A stretch of DNA of 64,000 bases from Actinobacillus suis ATCC 33415 (GTDB taxonomy: Bacteria; Pseudomonadota; Gammaproteobacteria; Enterobacterales; Pasteurellaceae), in contig NZ_CP009159.1 in the NCBI RefSeq assembly GCF_000739435.1, forward strand, positions 248,001-312,000, read 5' to 3'. Positions 17,149 through 25,234 of the stretch are shown one piece after another (position 1 is the first letter of the stretch; the number at the start of each line of letters is the position of its first letter). Made by a program: the position numbers and the translations under genes. Below the pieces are notes generated by a model. It worked only from the letters and a program-made list of their open reading frames with translations, made no database searches and was not told the DNA's origin.

Positions 17149-18417
17149 ATGGGTGCGTTAAATAGTATCTTGGGTATTGTTGTACTCCTGCTGATTGCAT
17201 TTGCATTATCAAATAACCGTAAAGCAATTAGCCTTCGTACAGTGTTAGGGGCATTAGTCCTACAAGTTGGGATTGGTGCGGTAATCCTTTATTGGGAAAC
17301 AGGTCGTAAAGGCTTATTAGCTGCAGCAGAAGGTGTGAGTAAAGTTATCAATTATGGTAACGATGGTATCAGCTTCTTATTCGGTGGCTTGGTAAGTGAT
17401 AAAATGTTCGAAGTTTTTGGTGGCGGCGGTTTCGTTTTCGCATTAAAAGTTCTTCCTCCAATTATTTTCTTTTCATCTCTCATTTCTGTACTTTACTACT
17501 TAGGTATCATGCAGATTGTTATTCGTATCCTTGGTGGTGCGTTACAAAAAGTATTAGGTACATCAAAATCAGAATCAATGTCTGCAGCGGCAAATATCTT
17601 TGTTGGCCAAACAGAAGCACCTCTTTTAGTTAAACCTTATATTAAATCAATGACTAATTCTGAGTTATTCGCAGTAATGTGTGGTGGCTTAGCATCAGTT
17701 GCTGGTGCAGTAATGATTGGTTATGCGGGTATGGGCGTACCTCTACCATATTTAATTGCAGCGTCATTTATGGCAGCACCGGGTGGTTTATTATTTGCTA
17801 AGATTCTTCATCCTCAATCAGAACAGTTTAAAGATGAATTAAGCGCAGATGATATCGACGAAAAACCGTCTAACGTAATTGAAGCTGCGGCGGTTGGTGC
17901 TTTCTCAGGTATGCAATTAGCAATGAACGTAGGTGCGATGTTATTAGCGTTTATTGCATTAATTGCAATGCTGAACGGCTTTATTGGCGGCGTTTCTTCA
18001 CTTGTCGGTTATGAAAATGTGACATTACAATCATTATTCGGTTATGTGTTCCAACCTTTAGCATGGCTAATTGGTGTACCTTGGGGAACAGAATCTCAAG
18101 TGGCGGGCTCATTAATCGGTCAGAAACTAATTTTAAATGAATTCGTAGCTTATGCTGATTTCGTGAATTACTTAAAACCTGAAGCAGCCGTTGCATTAAG
18201 TCCAAAAACAATTGCAATCATCACCTTCTCACTATGCGGTTTTGCAAACTTAAGTTCAATCGCAATCTTAATCGGTGGTTTAGGTGGTATGGCACCAAGT
18301 CGCCGTGGCGATGTGGCTCGTATGGGGGTTAAAGCAGTTATTGCCGGTACACTCTCTAACTTAATGAGTGCTGCGATTGCCGGTTTATTTATCGGTATCG
18401 GCGGAGCGGTAATGTAA
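17149..18417 (+). CDS. nupC: Concentrative nucleoside transporter NupC
   Basis: 422 residues, about ten membrane helices, CNT family: proton-driven nucleoside uptake across the inner membrane. Recognisable segments are GQTEAPLLVKPY (about 163-174), MTNSELFAVMCGGLASVAG (about 178-196) and the C-terminal LCGFANLSSIAILIGG. ATG 17149 is chosen over ATG 17092 because GAGG sits 9 bases before it and the protein then starts MGALNSILGIVVL as in the family. It feeds nucleosides to DeoD and DeoC downstream, but a terminator separates it from deoC. Confidence 0.94.
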   Translation: MGALNSILGIVVLLLIAFALSNNRKAISLRTVLGALVLQVGIGAVILYWETGRKGLLAAAEGVSKVINYGNDGISFLFGGLVSDKMFEVFGGGGFVFALKVLPPIIFFSSLISVLYYLGIMQIVIRILGGALQKVLGTSKSESMSAAANIFVGQTEAPLLVKPYIKSMTNSELFAVMCGGLASVAGAVMIGYAGMGVPLPYLIAASFMAAPGGLLFAKILHPQSEQFKDELSADDIDEKPSNVIEAAAVGAFSGMQLAMNVGAMLLAFIALIAMLNGFIGGVSSLVGYENVTLQSLFGYVFQPLAWLIGVPWGTESQVAGSLIGQKLILNEFVAYADFVNYLKPEAAVALSPKTIAIITFSLCGFANLSSIAILIGGLGGMAPSRRGDVARMGVKAVIAGTLSNLMSAAIAGLFIGIGGAVM

Positions 18418-18438
18418 GCGTTACACTTTTAAGTAAAT

Positions 18439-18470
18439 AACACCACTGGAAACAGTGGTGTTGTTGTTTT
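18439..18470 (+). terminator. Intrinsic terminator after nupC
   Basis: AACACCACTG (18439-18448), GAAA tetraloop, CAGTGGTGTT (18453-18462), then GTTGTTTT. A very stable GNRA-type hairpin with an imperfect T-tract. Confidence 0.85.
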
Positions 18471-18476
18471 GAGCTT

Positions 18477-18492
18477 AGGTAAACGTTTGCGT
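18477..18492 (+). promoter_or_regulatory. PurR-type operator upstream of deoC
   Basis: AGGTAAACGTTTGCGT matches the PurR consensus ACGCAAACGTTTGCGT at 14 of 16 positions, including the whole AAACGTTTGCGT part. It overlaps the -35 region of a possible promoter whose -10 is TATAAG (18499-18504), the position expected of a repressor site. The LacI-family palindrome is clear; whether PurR itself or a relative binds is inference. Confidence 0.65.
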
Positions 18493-18556
18493 ATGGTTTA
18501 TAAGACTAAGCGGTCTAATTTTTCTATATTTTTACAAAAGTAAAACGGGGGCTCAT

Positions 18557-19333
18557 ATGAGTTTAAAAGATTCAGCAAAAATCGCTTTATCCTTAATGGA
18601 TTTAACTACATTGAATGACAATGATACGGATGAGAAAGTAATTTCTCTTTGTCAGCAGGGTAAGACGGAATTCGGTACACCAGCAGCAGTCTGTGTTTAC
18701 CCACGTTTTGTGCCGATTGCCCGTAAAGCATTAAAAGCACAAGGTACGGAGCAAGTTAAAATTGCCACGGTAACGAATTTCCCTCATGGTAATGATGATA
18801 TTGAAATTGCAGTAACAGAAACCAAAGCGGCAGTTGCTTATGGTGCCGATGAAGTGGATGTGGTATTCCCTTACAAAGCATTAATGGCGGGCAATGAGCA
18901 AATCGGTTTTGAGCTGGTTCAACAATGTAAGGCAGTTTGCCAAGCATCAAACGTATTATTGAAAGTGATCATTGAAACCGGCGAACTAAAAACGGCTGAA
19001 TTAATTCGTAAGGCAAGTGAGATTTCAATTAAAGCAGGCGCAGATTTTATTAAAACCTCAACAGGTAAAGTGCCGGTAAATGCAACTTTAGAATCAGCAC
19101 GTATTATGTTAGAAACCATTCGTGACTTAAATGTAGCAGATAAAGTTGGCTTTAAAGCGGCAGGCGGCGTAAAAACAGCGGAAGAGGCAGAACAATATTT
19201 AGCGCTTGCGCAAGAAATTTTAGGTCGTGATTGGGTAAGTGCGGCCCACTTCCGTTTCGGCGCTTCAAGTTTATTAACTAACTTGTTAGCTGCCTTAAAT
19301 GGACAGGCAAACCAAGAAGTAAGCGGCTACTAA
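18557..19333 (+). CDS. deoC: Deoxyribose-phosphate aldolase DeoC
   Basis: 258 residues. Splits 2-deoxyribose 5-phosphate into glyceraldehyde 3-phosphate and acetaldehyde. The Schiff-base Lys166 is in [11 protein letters not shown], with Asp101 (DEVDVVFPY) and Lys136 ([10 protein letters not shown]) nearby. Length equals the family norm. GGGGG lies 7 bases before ATG 18557. It works with NupC and DeoD in using deoxyribonucleosides as carbon source. Followed after 63 bp by deoD. Confidence 0.97.
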   Translation: MSLKDSAKIALSLMDLTTLNDNDTDEKVISLCQQGKTEFGTPAAVCVYPRFVPIARKALKAQGTEQVKIATVTNFPHGNDDIEIAVTETKAAVAYGADEVDVVFPYKALMAGNEQIGFELVQQCKAVCQASNVLLKVIIETGELKTAELIRKASEISIKAGADFIKTSTGKVPVNATLESARIMLETIRDLNVADKVGFKAAGGVKTAEEAEQYLALAQEILGRDWVSAAHFRFGASSLLTNLLAALNGQANQEVSGY

Positions 19334-19396
19334 GGTAAGCGGTTTAATTTTATTAATTTTTTACACACTAAATAGCAACAATAGAGGAAATTAACA

Positions 19397-20116
19397 ATGA
19401 CTCCACATATTAACGCACCAGAAGGTGCATTTGCAGATGTAGTAATTATGCCGGGTGACCCACTTCGTGCTAAATACATTGCAGAAACTTTCTTAGAAAA
19501 TGCAGAACAAGTAACAGACGTTCGTAATATGTTCGGTTATACCGGTACTTATAAAGGTCGTCGTATTTCTGTGATGGGTCACGGTATGGGTATTCCTTCT
19601 TGCTCAATTTATGCAAAAGAACTGATTACAGAATACGGTGTGAAAAAAATCATCCGTGTAGGTTCATGTGGTGCAGTACGTCAAGATGTAAAAGTGCGTG
19701 ATGTAATTATCGGTACTGGTGCTTGTACAGACTCAAAAGTAAACCGTATTCGTTTCCGTGATAACGATTTTGCGGCAATTTCTGACTTTGATATGACATT
19801 AGCAGCAGTACAAGCAGCAAAAGAAAAAGGTGTTTCAGTACGCGTTGGTAACTTATTCTCAGCAGATTTATTCTATACACCGGATGTGGAAATGTTCGAT
19901 GTGATGGAAAAATACGGCATTTTGGGTGTGGAAATGGAAGCGGCTGGTATTTATGCGGTAGCAGCAGAATACGGTGCGAAAGCGTTAGCGATTTGTACAG
20001 TTTCAGACCATATCCGTACTGGTGAACAAACTTCATCAGAAGAACGTCAATTAACCTTTAATGATATGATTACGATTGCATTAGAGTCTGTGTTAATTGG
20101 CGATAAAGCTGAATAA
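19397..20116 (+). CDS. deoD: Purine nucleoside phosphorylase DeoD
   Basis: 239 residues, hexameric (bacterial-type) phosphorylase that releases purine base and (deoxy)ribose 1-phosphate. Seen: [13 protein letters not shown] (about 16-28), GHGMGIPS (about 63-70), VGSCGAV near 90, and VEMEAAGIY near 178-186 with the purine-site Glu; SDHIRTGE near 203 carries the catalytic Asp. GAGGA precedes the start. Its stop codon TAA is part of an uptake-signal-like TAAGCGGTC. Confidence 0.96.
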   Translation: MTPHINAPEGAFADVVIMPGDPLRAKYIAETFLENAEQVTDVRNMFGYTGTYKGRRISVMGHGMGIPSCSIYAKELITEYGVKKIIRVGSCGAVRQDVKVRDVIIGTGACTDSKVNRIRFRDNDFAAISDFDMTLAAVQAAKEKGVSVRVGNLFSADLFYTPDVEMFDVMEKYGILGVEMEAAGIYAVAAEYGAKALAICTVSDHIRTGEQTSSEERQLTFNDMITIALESVLIGDKAE

Positions 20117-20143
20117 GCGGTCAATTTTCCGAATTATTTTGCA

Positions 20144-20178
20144 AATCCTTCGAGGTGAAGATCTCGGAGGATTTTTTT
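20144..20178 (+). terminator. Terminator after deoD
   Basis: AATCCTTCGAG (20144-20154) and CTCGGAGGATT (20163-20173) form an 11-bp stem with one G-T pair, followed by TTTTT. Confidence 0.88.
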
Positions 20179-20201
20179 ATATGCGTGTAATAGCATTAAT
20201 T

Positions 20202-20236
20202 TGATTAATTATTCATTTTTTATGAATTTTTATTCT
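20202..20236 (+). promoter_or_regulatory. Tandem ArgR operator (two ARG boxes) of the argCBD operon
   Basis: TGATTAATTATTCA (20202-20215) and TGAATTTTTATTCT (20223-20236) each match the ARG-box core TGAAT-N4-ATTCA with one mismatch. Their starts are 21 bp apart, the spacing of paired 18-bp boxes with 3 bp between in E. coli, so one ArgR hexamer could cover both. They lie just upstream of the proposed argC promoter. Confidence 0.78.
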
Positions 20237-20245
20237 GCTTTGTGT

Positions 20246-20274
20246 TTGAAATTACATCTGAATAAGAGTAAGAT
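20246..20274 (+). promoter_or_regulatory. Candidate sigma-70 promoter of argC
   Basis: TTGAAA (20246-20251), 17-bp spacer, TAAGAT (20269-20274). Start of transcription would be near 20281, about 25 bp before argC. The ARG boxes end 10 bp upstream of the -35 element. Confidence 0.5.
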
Positions 20275-20306
20275 ATTTAATGTTTTAACAGCAATAAGGA
20301 TTTATG

Positions 20307-21251
20307 ATGAGCAAATATAAAATTTTTGTGGACGGAGCAGTCGGTACAACCGGTTTACGTATTTTTGATCGTCTTGCCAGTGCGAAAGATATAGAGCTAT
20401 TAAGCCTGCCGGAAGAATTACGTAAAGATCTTAATGCAAGAGTAGAAAAGGTAGCAGAAGCGGATCTAACTTTTCTTTGTTTACCAGACGAAGCTTCTAA
20501 AGAATTAGTAGCACATGCTCCGGCAAATGCAAGAATTTGTGATACTTCAACCGCCCATCGTGTGAATCCAGATTGGACTTATGGCTTTGCTGAGCTTTCT
20601 GGGCAGTTTGAAAAAATTCAAAATGCGAATCGAGTTGCCGTACCGGGTTGTCATGCTACGGGTTATATTGCGTTAGTTCGCCCTCTTATTGAAAAAGGTG
20701 CACTGAGTGCTGATTATCCGCTTTCTTGCCATTCTCTCACCGGCTATTCCGGCGGCGGTAAATCGATGATTGCCGAATATCAAAATCCAGATCGTGAACA
20801 AAAATTTAATGCCCCTCGTGTTTATGGACTAGCTCTTAAACATAAACATTTACCGGAAATGCAAGCGCTTACCGGTTCAAACCATTCTCCTATTTTCACA
20901 CCGGTGGTTGCCGACTATTACAGCGGAATGTTGGTGACTGTGCCGCTTCCTGTTTCAGCCCTTTCACAAGCGGTCAATTCTGCCGAAAAAATTGCAAATT
21001 TATTCAGTGAATATTATCAAAACTCAAAATTAATTAAGGTTCACCCAGTTTGTAGCTTACCTGAAGACGGAATGTTGGCGGCGAATGAATTTAGCGGTAA
21101 AGACAGCCTTGAAATCTTTGTTTACGGTAATGAAACACAGTTATTATTGTGTGCACGTTTCGATAATTTAGGTAAAGGCGCATCTGGTGCGGCAGTACAA
21201 TGTATGAACATAATGTTAGGCCGTGAAGAAACAGCCGGACTAGACGTATAG
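20307..21251 (+). CDS. argC: N-acetyl-gamma-glutamyl-phosphate reductase ArgC
   Basis: 314 residues, the shorter (type 2) ArgC. NADPH-dependent reduction of N-acetylglutamyl phosphate in arginine synthesis. Nucleotide loop GAVGTTGLRIFDRL (about 10-23); catalytic Cys115 in VPGCHATGY; LTGYSGGGKSM follows. ATG 20304 and ATG 20307 are adjacent; AAGGA ends at 20300, so 20307 has the better spacing (6 rather than 3). Contains a full uptake signal (20966) in a variable segment. First gene of argC-argB-argD. Confidence 0.94.
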   Translation: MSKYKIFVDGAVGTTGLRIFDRLASAKDIELLSLPEELRKDLNARVEKVAEADLTFLCLPDEASKELVAHAPANARICDTSTAHRVNPDWTYGFAELSGQFEKIQNANRVAVPGCHATGYIALVRPLIEKGALSADYPLSCHSLTGYSGGGKSMIAEYQNPDREQKFNAPRVYGLALKHKHLPEMQALTGSNHSPIFTPVVADYYSGMLVTVPLPVSALSQAVNSAEKIANLFSEYYQNSKLIKVHPVCSLPEDGMLAANEFSGKDSLEIFVYGNETQLLLCARFDNLGKGASGAAVQCMNIMLGREETAGLDV

Positions 21252-21280
21252 TCAGCGTGAGATATTATTTGGGGTTTAAA

Positions 21281-22138
21281 ATGTTACAAAACGAAGTTGA
21301 AAATTTTGCAAATCTTTTAGAAAAAGCGACCGTTTATCTTGCACCGTTTCGAGAAAAAATTATCGTGGTGAAATACGGCGGTAATGCGATGATCAATGAA
21401 GATCTTAAAAAATTGGTGATGCAAGATATTTTATTGCTGAACCAATTAGGCGTGAAAGTGGTATTAGTACACGGTGGTGGCCCGGAAATTTCACAAGGCG
21501 TGAAATTACTCGGCAAAGAGCCGCAATTTATTAATGGCTTACGTGTCACCGACCAAGATACGATCAATGTCGTATTGCAAATGCTTGCCGGTAAAGTGAA
21601 TAAAAGTTTGGTAGCGTTATTGAAAGGTAAAGGTGTCGGTTTATGCGGTATTGACGGCAATATGTTGCAATGTGAAAAGTTACAAGGCGAAGTAGATTAC
21701 GGCTTTGTCGGCGAAATCGTTAAAGTGAATACCCAATTATTGGATCTTGCGTTAAATGCAAATTTAATTCCGGTGATTTCTACGGTTGGTGTGGATGAGC
21801 AAGGTGTCGCTTACAATATCAATGCGGATACGGCGGCGAGTGAAATTGCGATGGCGTTAGGGGCGGCGAAATTAGTCAGTATGACGGACATTGCCGGCTT
21901 GTTACGAGATCGCTTTGATGAAAGTACGCTGATTCCGGAAGTGGAAGTCAGCGAAGTACAAGGCTTAGTCGATCAGGGCATTATTGCCGGCGGTATGATT
22001 CCGAAAATTGCTTGTTGTACCGATTTTATTAACGCCGGTGGTATTGAAGCGAATATCATTGACGGCCGTGTGCCGCACGCCATTTTAGTGTCATTATTCG
22101 GTGGCAAAAATGGTACGCTTTTTTATAAAAATAATTAG
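21281..22138 (+). CDS. argB: Acetylglutamate kinase ArgB
   Basis: 285 residues. Phosphorylates N-acetylglutamate. Amino-acid kinase features: VVKYGGNAM (about 30-38), VLVHGGGPEIS (about 62-72), INADTAASEIA (about 186-196) and AGGMIPKI near 237. ATG 21281 preferred to GTG 21257 because GGGG stands 5-8 bases before it and the shorter protein begins at the normal place. 29 bp after argC. Confidence 0.95.
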   Translation: MLQNEVENFANLLEKATVYLAPFREKIIVVKYGGNAMINEDLKKLVMQDILLLNQLGVKVVLVHGGGPEISQGVKLLGKEPQFINGLRVTDQDTINVVLQMLAGKVNKSLVALLKGKGVGLCGIDGNMLQCEKLQGEVDYGFVGEIVKVNTQLLDLALNANLIPVISTVGVDEQGVAYNINADTAASEIAMALGAAKLVSMTDIAGLLRDRFDESTLIPEVEVSEVQGLVDQGIIAGGMIPKIACCTDFINAGGIEANIIDGRVPHAILVSLFGGKNGTLFYKNN

Positions 22139-22147
22139 GAAGAGAAA

Positions 22148-23329
22148 ATGAACAGCAACGACATCAAACAATTAGATACAGATTATATCGCTCAAACTTA
22201 CGGCAGATTTAATCTCGCCCTTTCACACGGAAAAGGTTGTGATGTATGGGATTTTGAAGGCAATCAATATTTAGATTTTACTAGCGGTATCGGCACCAAT
22301 AGCCTCGGCTGGGCGGACGATAGTTGGCTGACTGCGGTAACTACTCAGGCAGGTAAATTACAGCATACTTCAAATTTATTCTTTACTGAGCCGTCTGGGG
22401 TACTGGCAAAAAGTTTGGTTGAAGCAAGCGGTCTAAAACGAGCATTTTTTTGCAATTCGGGTGCAGAAGCGAATGAAGGGGCAATTAAAACCGCGCGTAA
22501 ATATAGCCATGACAAATACGGCAAAGGCAGAGCGACCGTACTCAGTTTAGTCAATTCATTTCACGGGCGTACGATTTCAACCCTTGCTGCAACAGGGCAA
22601 GATGTGTTTCATCAACATTTCTTTCCGTTTACGCAAGGTTTTGAACATACACCGGCGAACGATTTAAATGCCTTACATACACGCCTTGAACAAGATGATG
22701 TGTGTGCGATTATTTTAGAAATCGTACAGGGCGAGGGCGGTGTTTGTGCATTAGATACTGAATATTTACAAGGCATACAAGCGATTTGCCAAGCCAAAGA
22801 TATCATTTTGATTATTGATGAGGTACAAACCGGTATCGGGCGCACCGGAAAATTATTTGCTTATCAGCATTTCGGTTTACAGCCGGATATTATCACGCTT
22901 GCCAAAGGCTTAGGCGGCGGTTTACCAATCGGTGCTTTCGTATTAGGTGACAAATGCCAAAATACACTCGGTAAAAGCGATCACGGTTCAACCTTTGGGG
23001 CAAATCCGGTCTGTTGTGCGGCTGCAAATGCAGTATTAGCTAAAATGGATGAAAGATTCCTTGCCGATGTTGCGGCTAAAGGCGAAAAATTACGTGTGGC
23101 ATTACTCACGTTGCCAAAAGTAAAATCAGTTTCCGGTTTAGGGTTAATGCTTGGTATTGAGTTTGAAGATGAGGTAAAAGCGGCTGACGTGGTAGCGAAA
23201 GCAATTGAAAAAGGCGTATTGACGCTCACCGCCAAAACTAAATTACGCTTATTACCACCATTAATTATTTCAGAAGAACAAATAGAACAAGGCGTAGCAG
23301 TGCTTAAAGAAGTCTTAGAAAGTTTCTAA
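22148..23329 (+). CDS. argD: Acetylornithine aminotransferase ArgD
   Basis: 393 residues, class III PLP aminotransferase. Converts N-acetylglutamate semialdehyde to N-acetylornithine and may also serve in lysine synthesis as in E. coli. GAEANEGAIKTAR (about 105-117), DEVQTGIGRTG (about 224-234) and Schiff-base Lys253 in LAKGLGGGLP. AGGAAGAG lies before the start. The stop codon is the TAA of TAAGCGGTC, an uptake-signal relative; a strong terminator follows. Confidence 0.94.
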   Translation: MNSNDIKQLDTDYIAQTYGRFNLALSHGKGCDVWDFEGNQYLDFTSGIGTNSLGWADDSWLTAVTTQAGKLQHTSNLFFTEPSGVLAKSLVEASGLKRAFFCNSGAEANEGAIKTARKYSHDKYGKGRATVLSLVNSFHGRTISTLAATGQDVFHQHFFPFTQGFEHTPANDLNALHTRLEQDDVCAIILEIVQGEGGVCALDTEYLQGIQAICQAKDIILIIDEVQTGIGRTGKLFAYQHFGLQPDIITLAKGLGGGLPIGAFVLGDKCQNTLGKSDHGSTFGANPVCCAAANAVLAKMDERFLADVAAKGEKLRVALLTLPKVKSVSGLGLMLGIEFEDEVKAADVVAKAIEKGVLTLTAKTKLRLLPPLIISEEQIEQGVAVLKEVLESF

Positions 23330-23363
23330 GCGGTCGCATTTTCTCTCACCTTTTTGCAATAAA

Positions 23364-23404
23364 AATCCCTTTTAAGTTATCCAGACTTAGAAGGGATTTT
23401 TTAT
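23364..23404 (+). terminator. Terminator after argD
   Basis: AATCCCTTTTAAGT (23364-23377) with ACTTAGAAGGGATT (23385-23398), 14 bp with one G-T pair, then TTTTATT. Confidence 0.88.
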
Positions 23405-23427
23405 TGATTTATTAACATATATAGAAA

Positions 23428-23473
23428 TTTACAAATAATAAGATTATTGCTAATATAAATGATAATTATTTTC
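23428..23473 (+). promoter_or_regulatory. tbpB promoter with overlapping Fur box
   Basis: TTTACA (23428-23433), 17-bp spacer, TAATAT (23451-23456). The Fur-like stretch ATAAAT-GATAAT-T-ATTTTC (23455-23473) matches the 19-bp Fur consensus at 14 positions and covers the -10 to +15 region, the classic place for iron-dependent repression. Confidence 0.75.
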
Positions 23474-23492
23474 ATTTATAAAAGGAGAAAGA

Positions 23493-25214
23493 ATGAAATT
23501 TAAAAAATCTTACATTGCTACACTATTCTCTAGCTTACTACTAGTTGCTTGTTCAAACAATAAAGGTGACTTCGGTTTAGAAAATACACAGGAAAAACCA
23601 TATAAATATACCCCTAAAAAGCCAAAGCCGATTGAATATGGCGATGACATTACACAAGTAAAGTCGTATGAAGAATTACCTGAATTATTACAGCCCGCTT
23701 TAGGTGCAGCCACCGCTATTCCCCGCCGTATCTTCAACCCCAAAGCATCCGAAGAAGCATTTGTTAGTATATTACCTAGAGATATTCATAAAATTGAGGG
23801 CAAGTTAGATGAACTTCCCTATCAAGAAGAAATGCTAAAAGACCCAGCTGCGAAATCCAAAGTTTTAGTCCATTCCTATGATGAAAAAAGAACGTTAAGT
23901 AAATTAAAGAAACCGAATTATGTGCGAGCGGGTTTTGTTTTTGTCGATGAGTCAGGGCTGGCGAAGTATCAAGATCCAAAAACGGGTAAAGACGTATATC
24001 GATATGGCAAAATTGGTTATCTTTTCTATAAAGGGATCGAGCCCGCTAAATCTCTTCCTGTAGATAAAGTGATTGAGTATGTTGGTACGTGGGATTTCAC
24101 TACGGATGCACAAAAAGGTCGCCCTCCACAAGGGTTTAATGACGCGCCTTCTGCTGGTGACCGTGTCGGTGCAATTTCCTTTGATGAGCCGACAAATGAA
24201 GATCCAAATAAAGGCGATATAGGTCATCGTAGTGAATTTACCGTTGATTTTGGTAAAAAAGAGTTAAAAGGGGCGTTATATCGCAACAATGTTGTTTACG
24301 GAGATACAGAAAAGAAAGCGGATAAAGTTAAACGCTATGATATTTCTGCAAAAGTTTTTGGAAATCGCTTCAGAGGCAGTGCAACGGCAGCAGATAAGCA
24401 AACCGTTTATTGGAAAGACGATGCAACGTTAGAAGGCGGTTTTTATGGGCCAAACGCAGAAGAATTAGCAGGAAAATTCTTAGCTAATAATTATTCACTC
24501 TTTGGTGTTTTTGCAGCACAACAAACCGGAAAAAGTGAAGCGGAAACAAAATTTGATGCGGTTCAGGTAGATCTAAAAGAGGCTAAAAAACTGAAGATGG
24601 ACACGTTTGGTTACGCTAACCAAATTGTGGTCGATGGAAAAGTTATTCCATTAATAAATCAAGGCAGCTCGGAACATACAGTTGCAAATAAATCTGTAAA
24701 AGTCACCGCTTGCTGTGAAAATTTAGGTGACGTGAAATTTGGTTCACTCAATATAGAAGGGGAAAATTCACGTATTTATTTAGTTGGAGAGCGAACAGCC
24801 GTTAAAGATTTACCGCAAAAAGGCGAGGTTACTTATAAAGGAAGTTGGCAAGGGGAATTTACTCATAAACAAAATGGAGAAGTATGGCATACGCCGGATA
24901 AAAGTACTGCTGAATTTATTGTTAATTTCTCAGATAAAACGATTCGAGGAGGATTTGGCTCTGGACCTGTAAGTTCAAGCGTTTTATCGTTGGAGCAAGG
25001 AAAAATTGAACAAAATGGCTTTACAGGCGAGGTTCGTACTTTAAAAGATGGATTCCGTATTTCTGATCAATCTACGGTACATATCAATGCAAAAGTAAAC
25101 GGTGGGTTTTATGGCTCAAATGCTTCTGAGTTAGGAGGCACACTGTTGAGTGATGAAGCCAAGAATGATAAAGCCACAGGGGTATTTGGGGCAAAACGTC
25201 AAGTACAGAAATAA
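23493..25214 (+). CDS. tbpB: Transferrin-binding lipoprotein TbpB
   Basis: 573 residues. Surface lipoprotein that captures iron-loaded host transferrin for TbpA. Signal peptide with lipobox LLVAC, lipidation at Cys20. Two repeated lobes, each with a handle and a beta barrel: the barrel signature GGFYGPNAEELAGKF (about 312-326) recurs as GGFYGSNASELGGTL (about 540-554), and the protein ends VFGAKRQVQK as known TbpB do. ACCEN near 407 is the usual paired-Cys region. AAGGAG precedes the start. Only 20 bp separate it from tbpA. Antigenically variable gene; the host species recognised cannot be read here. Confidence 0.95.
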   Translation: MKFKKSYIATLFSSLLLVACSNNKGDFGLENTQEKPYKYTPKKPKPIEYGDDITQVKSYEELPELLQPALGAATAIPRRIFNPKASEEAFVSILPRDIHKIEGKLDELPYQEEMLKDPAAKSKVLVHSYDEKRTLSKLKKPNYVRAGFVFVDESGLAKYQDPKTGKDVYRYGKIGYLFYKGIEPAKSLPVDKVIEYVGTWDFTTDAQKGRPPQGFNDAPSAGDRVGAISFDEPTNEDPNKGDIGHRSEFTVDFGKKELKGALYRNNVVYGDTEKKADKVKRYDISAKVFGNRFRGSATAADKQTVYWKDDATLEGGFYGPNAEELAGKFLANNYSLFGVFAAQQTGKSEAETKFDAVQVDLKEAKKLKMDTFGYANQIVVDGKVIPLINQGSSEHTVANKSVKVTACCENLGDVKFGSLNIEGENSRIYLVGERTAVKDLPQKGEVTYKGSWQGEFTHKQNGEVWHTPDKSTAEFIVNFSDKTIRGGFGSGPVSSSVLSLEQGKIEQNGFTGEVRTLKDGFRISDQSTVHINAKVNGGFYGSNASELGGTLLSDEAKNDKATGVFGAKRQVQK

Positions 25215-25234
25215 TTAAAAAAGGAGAAAATGAC

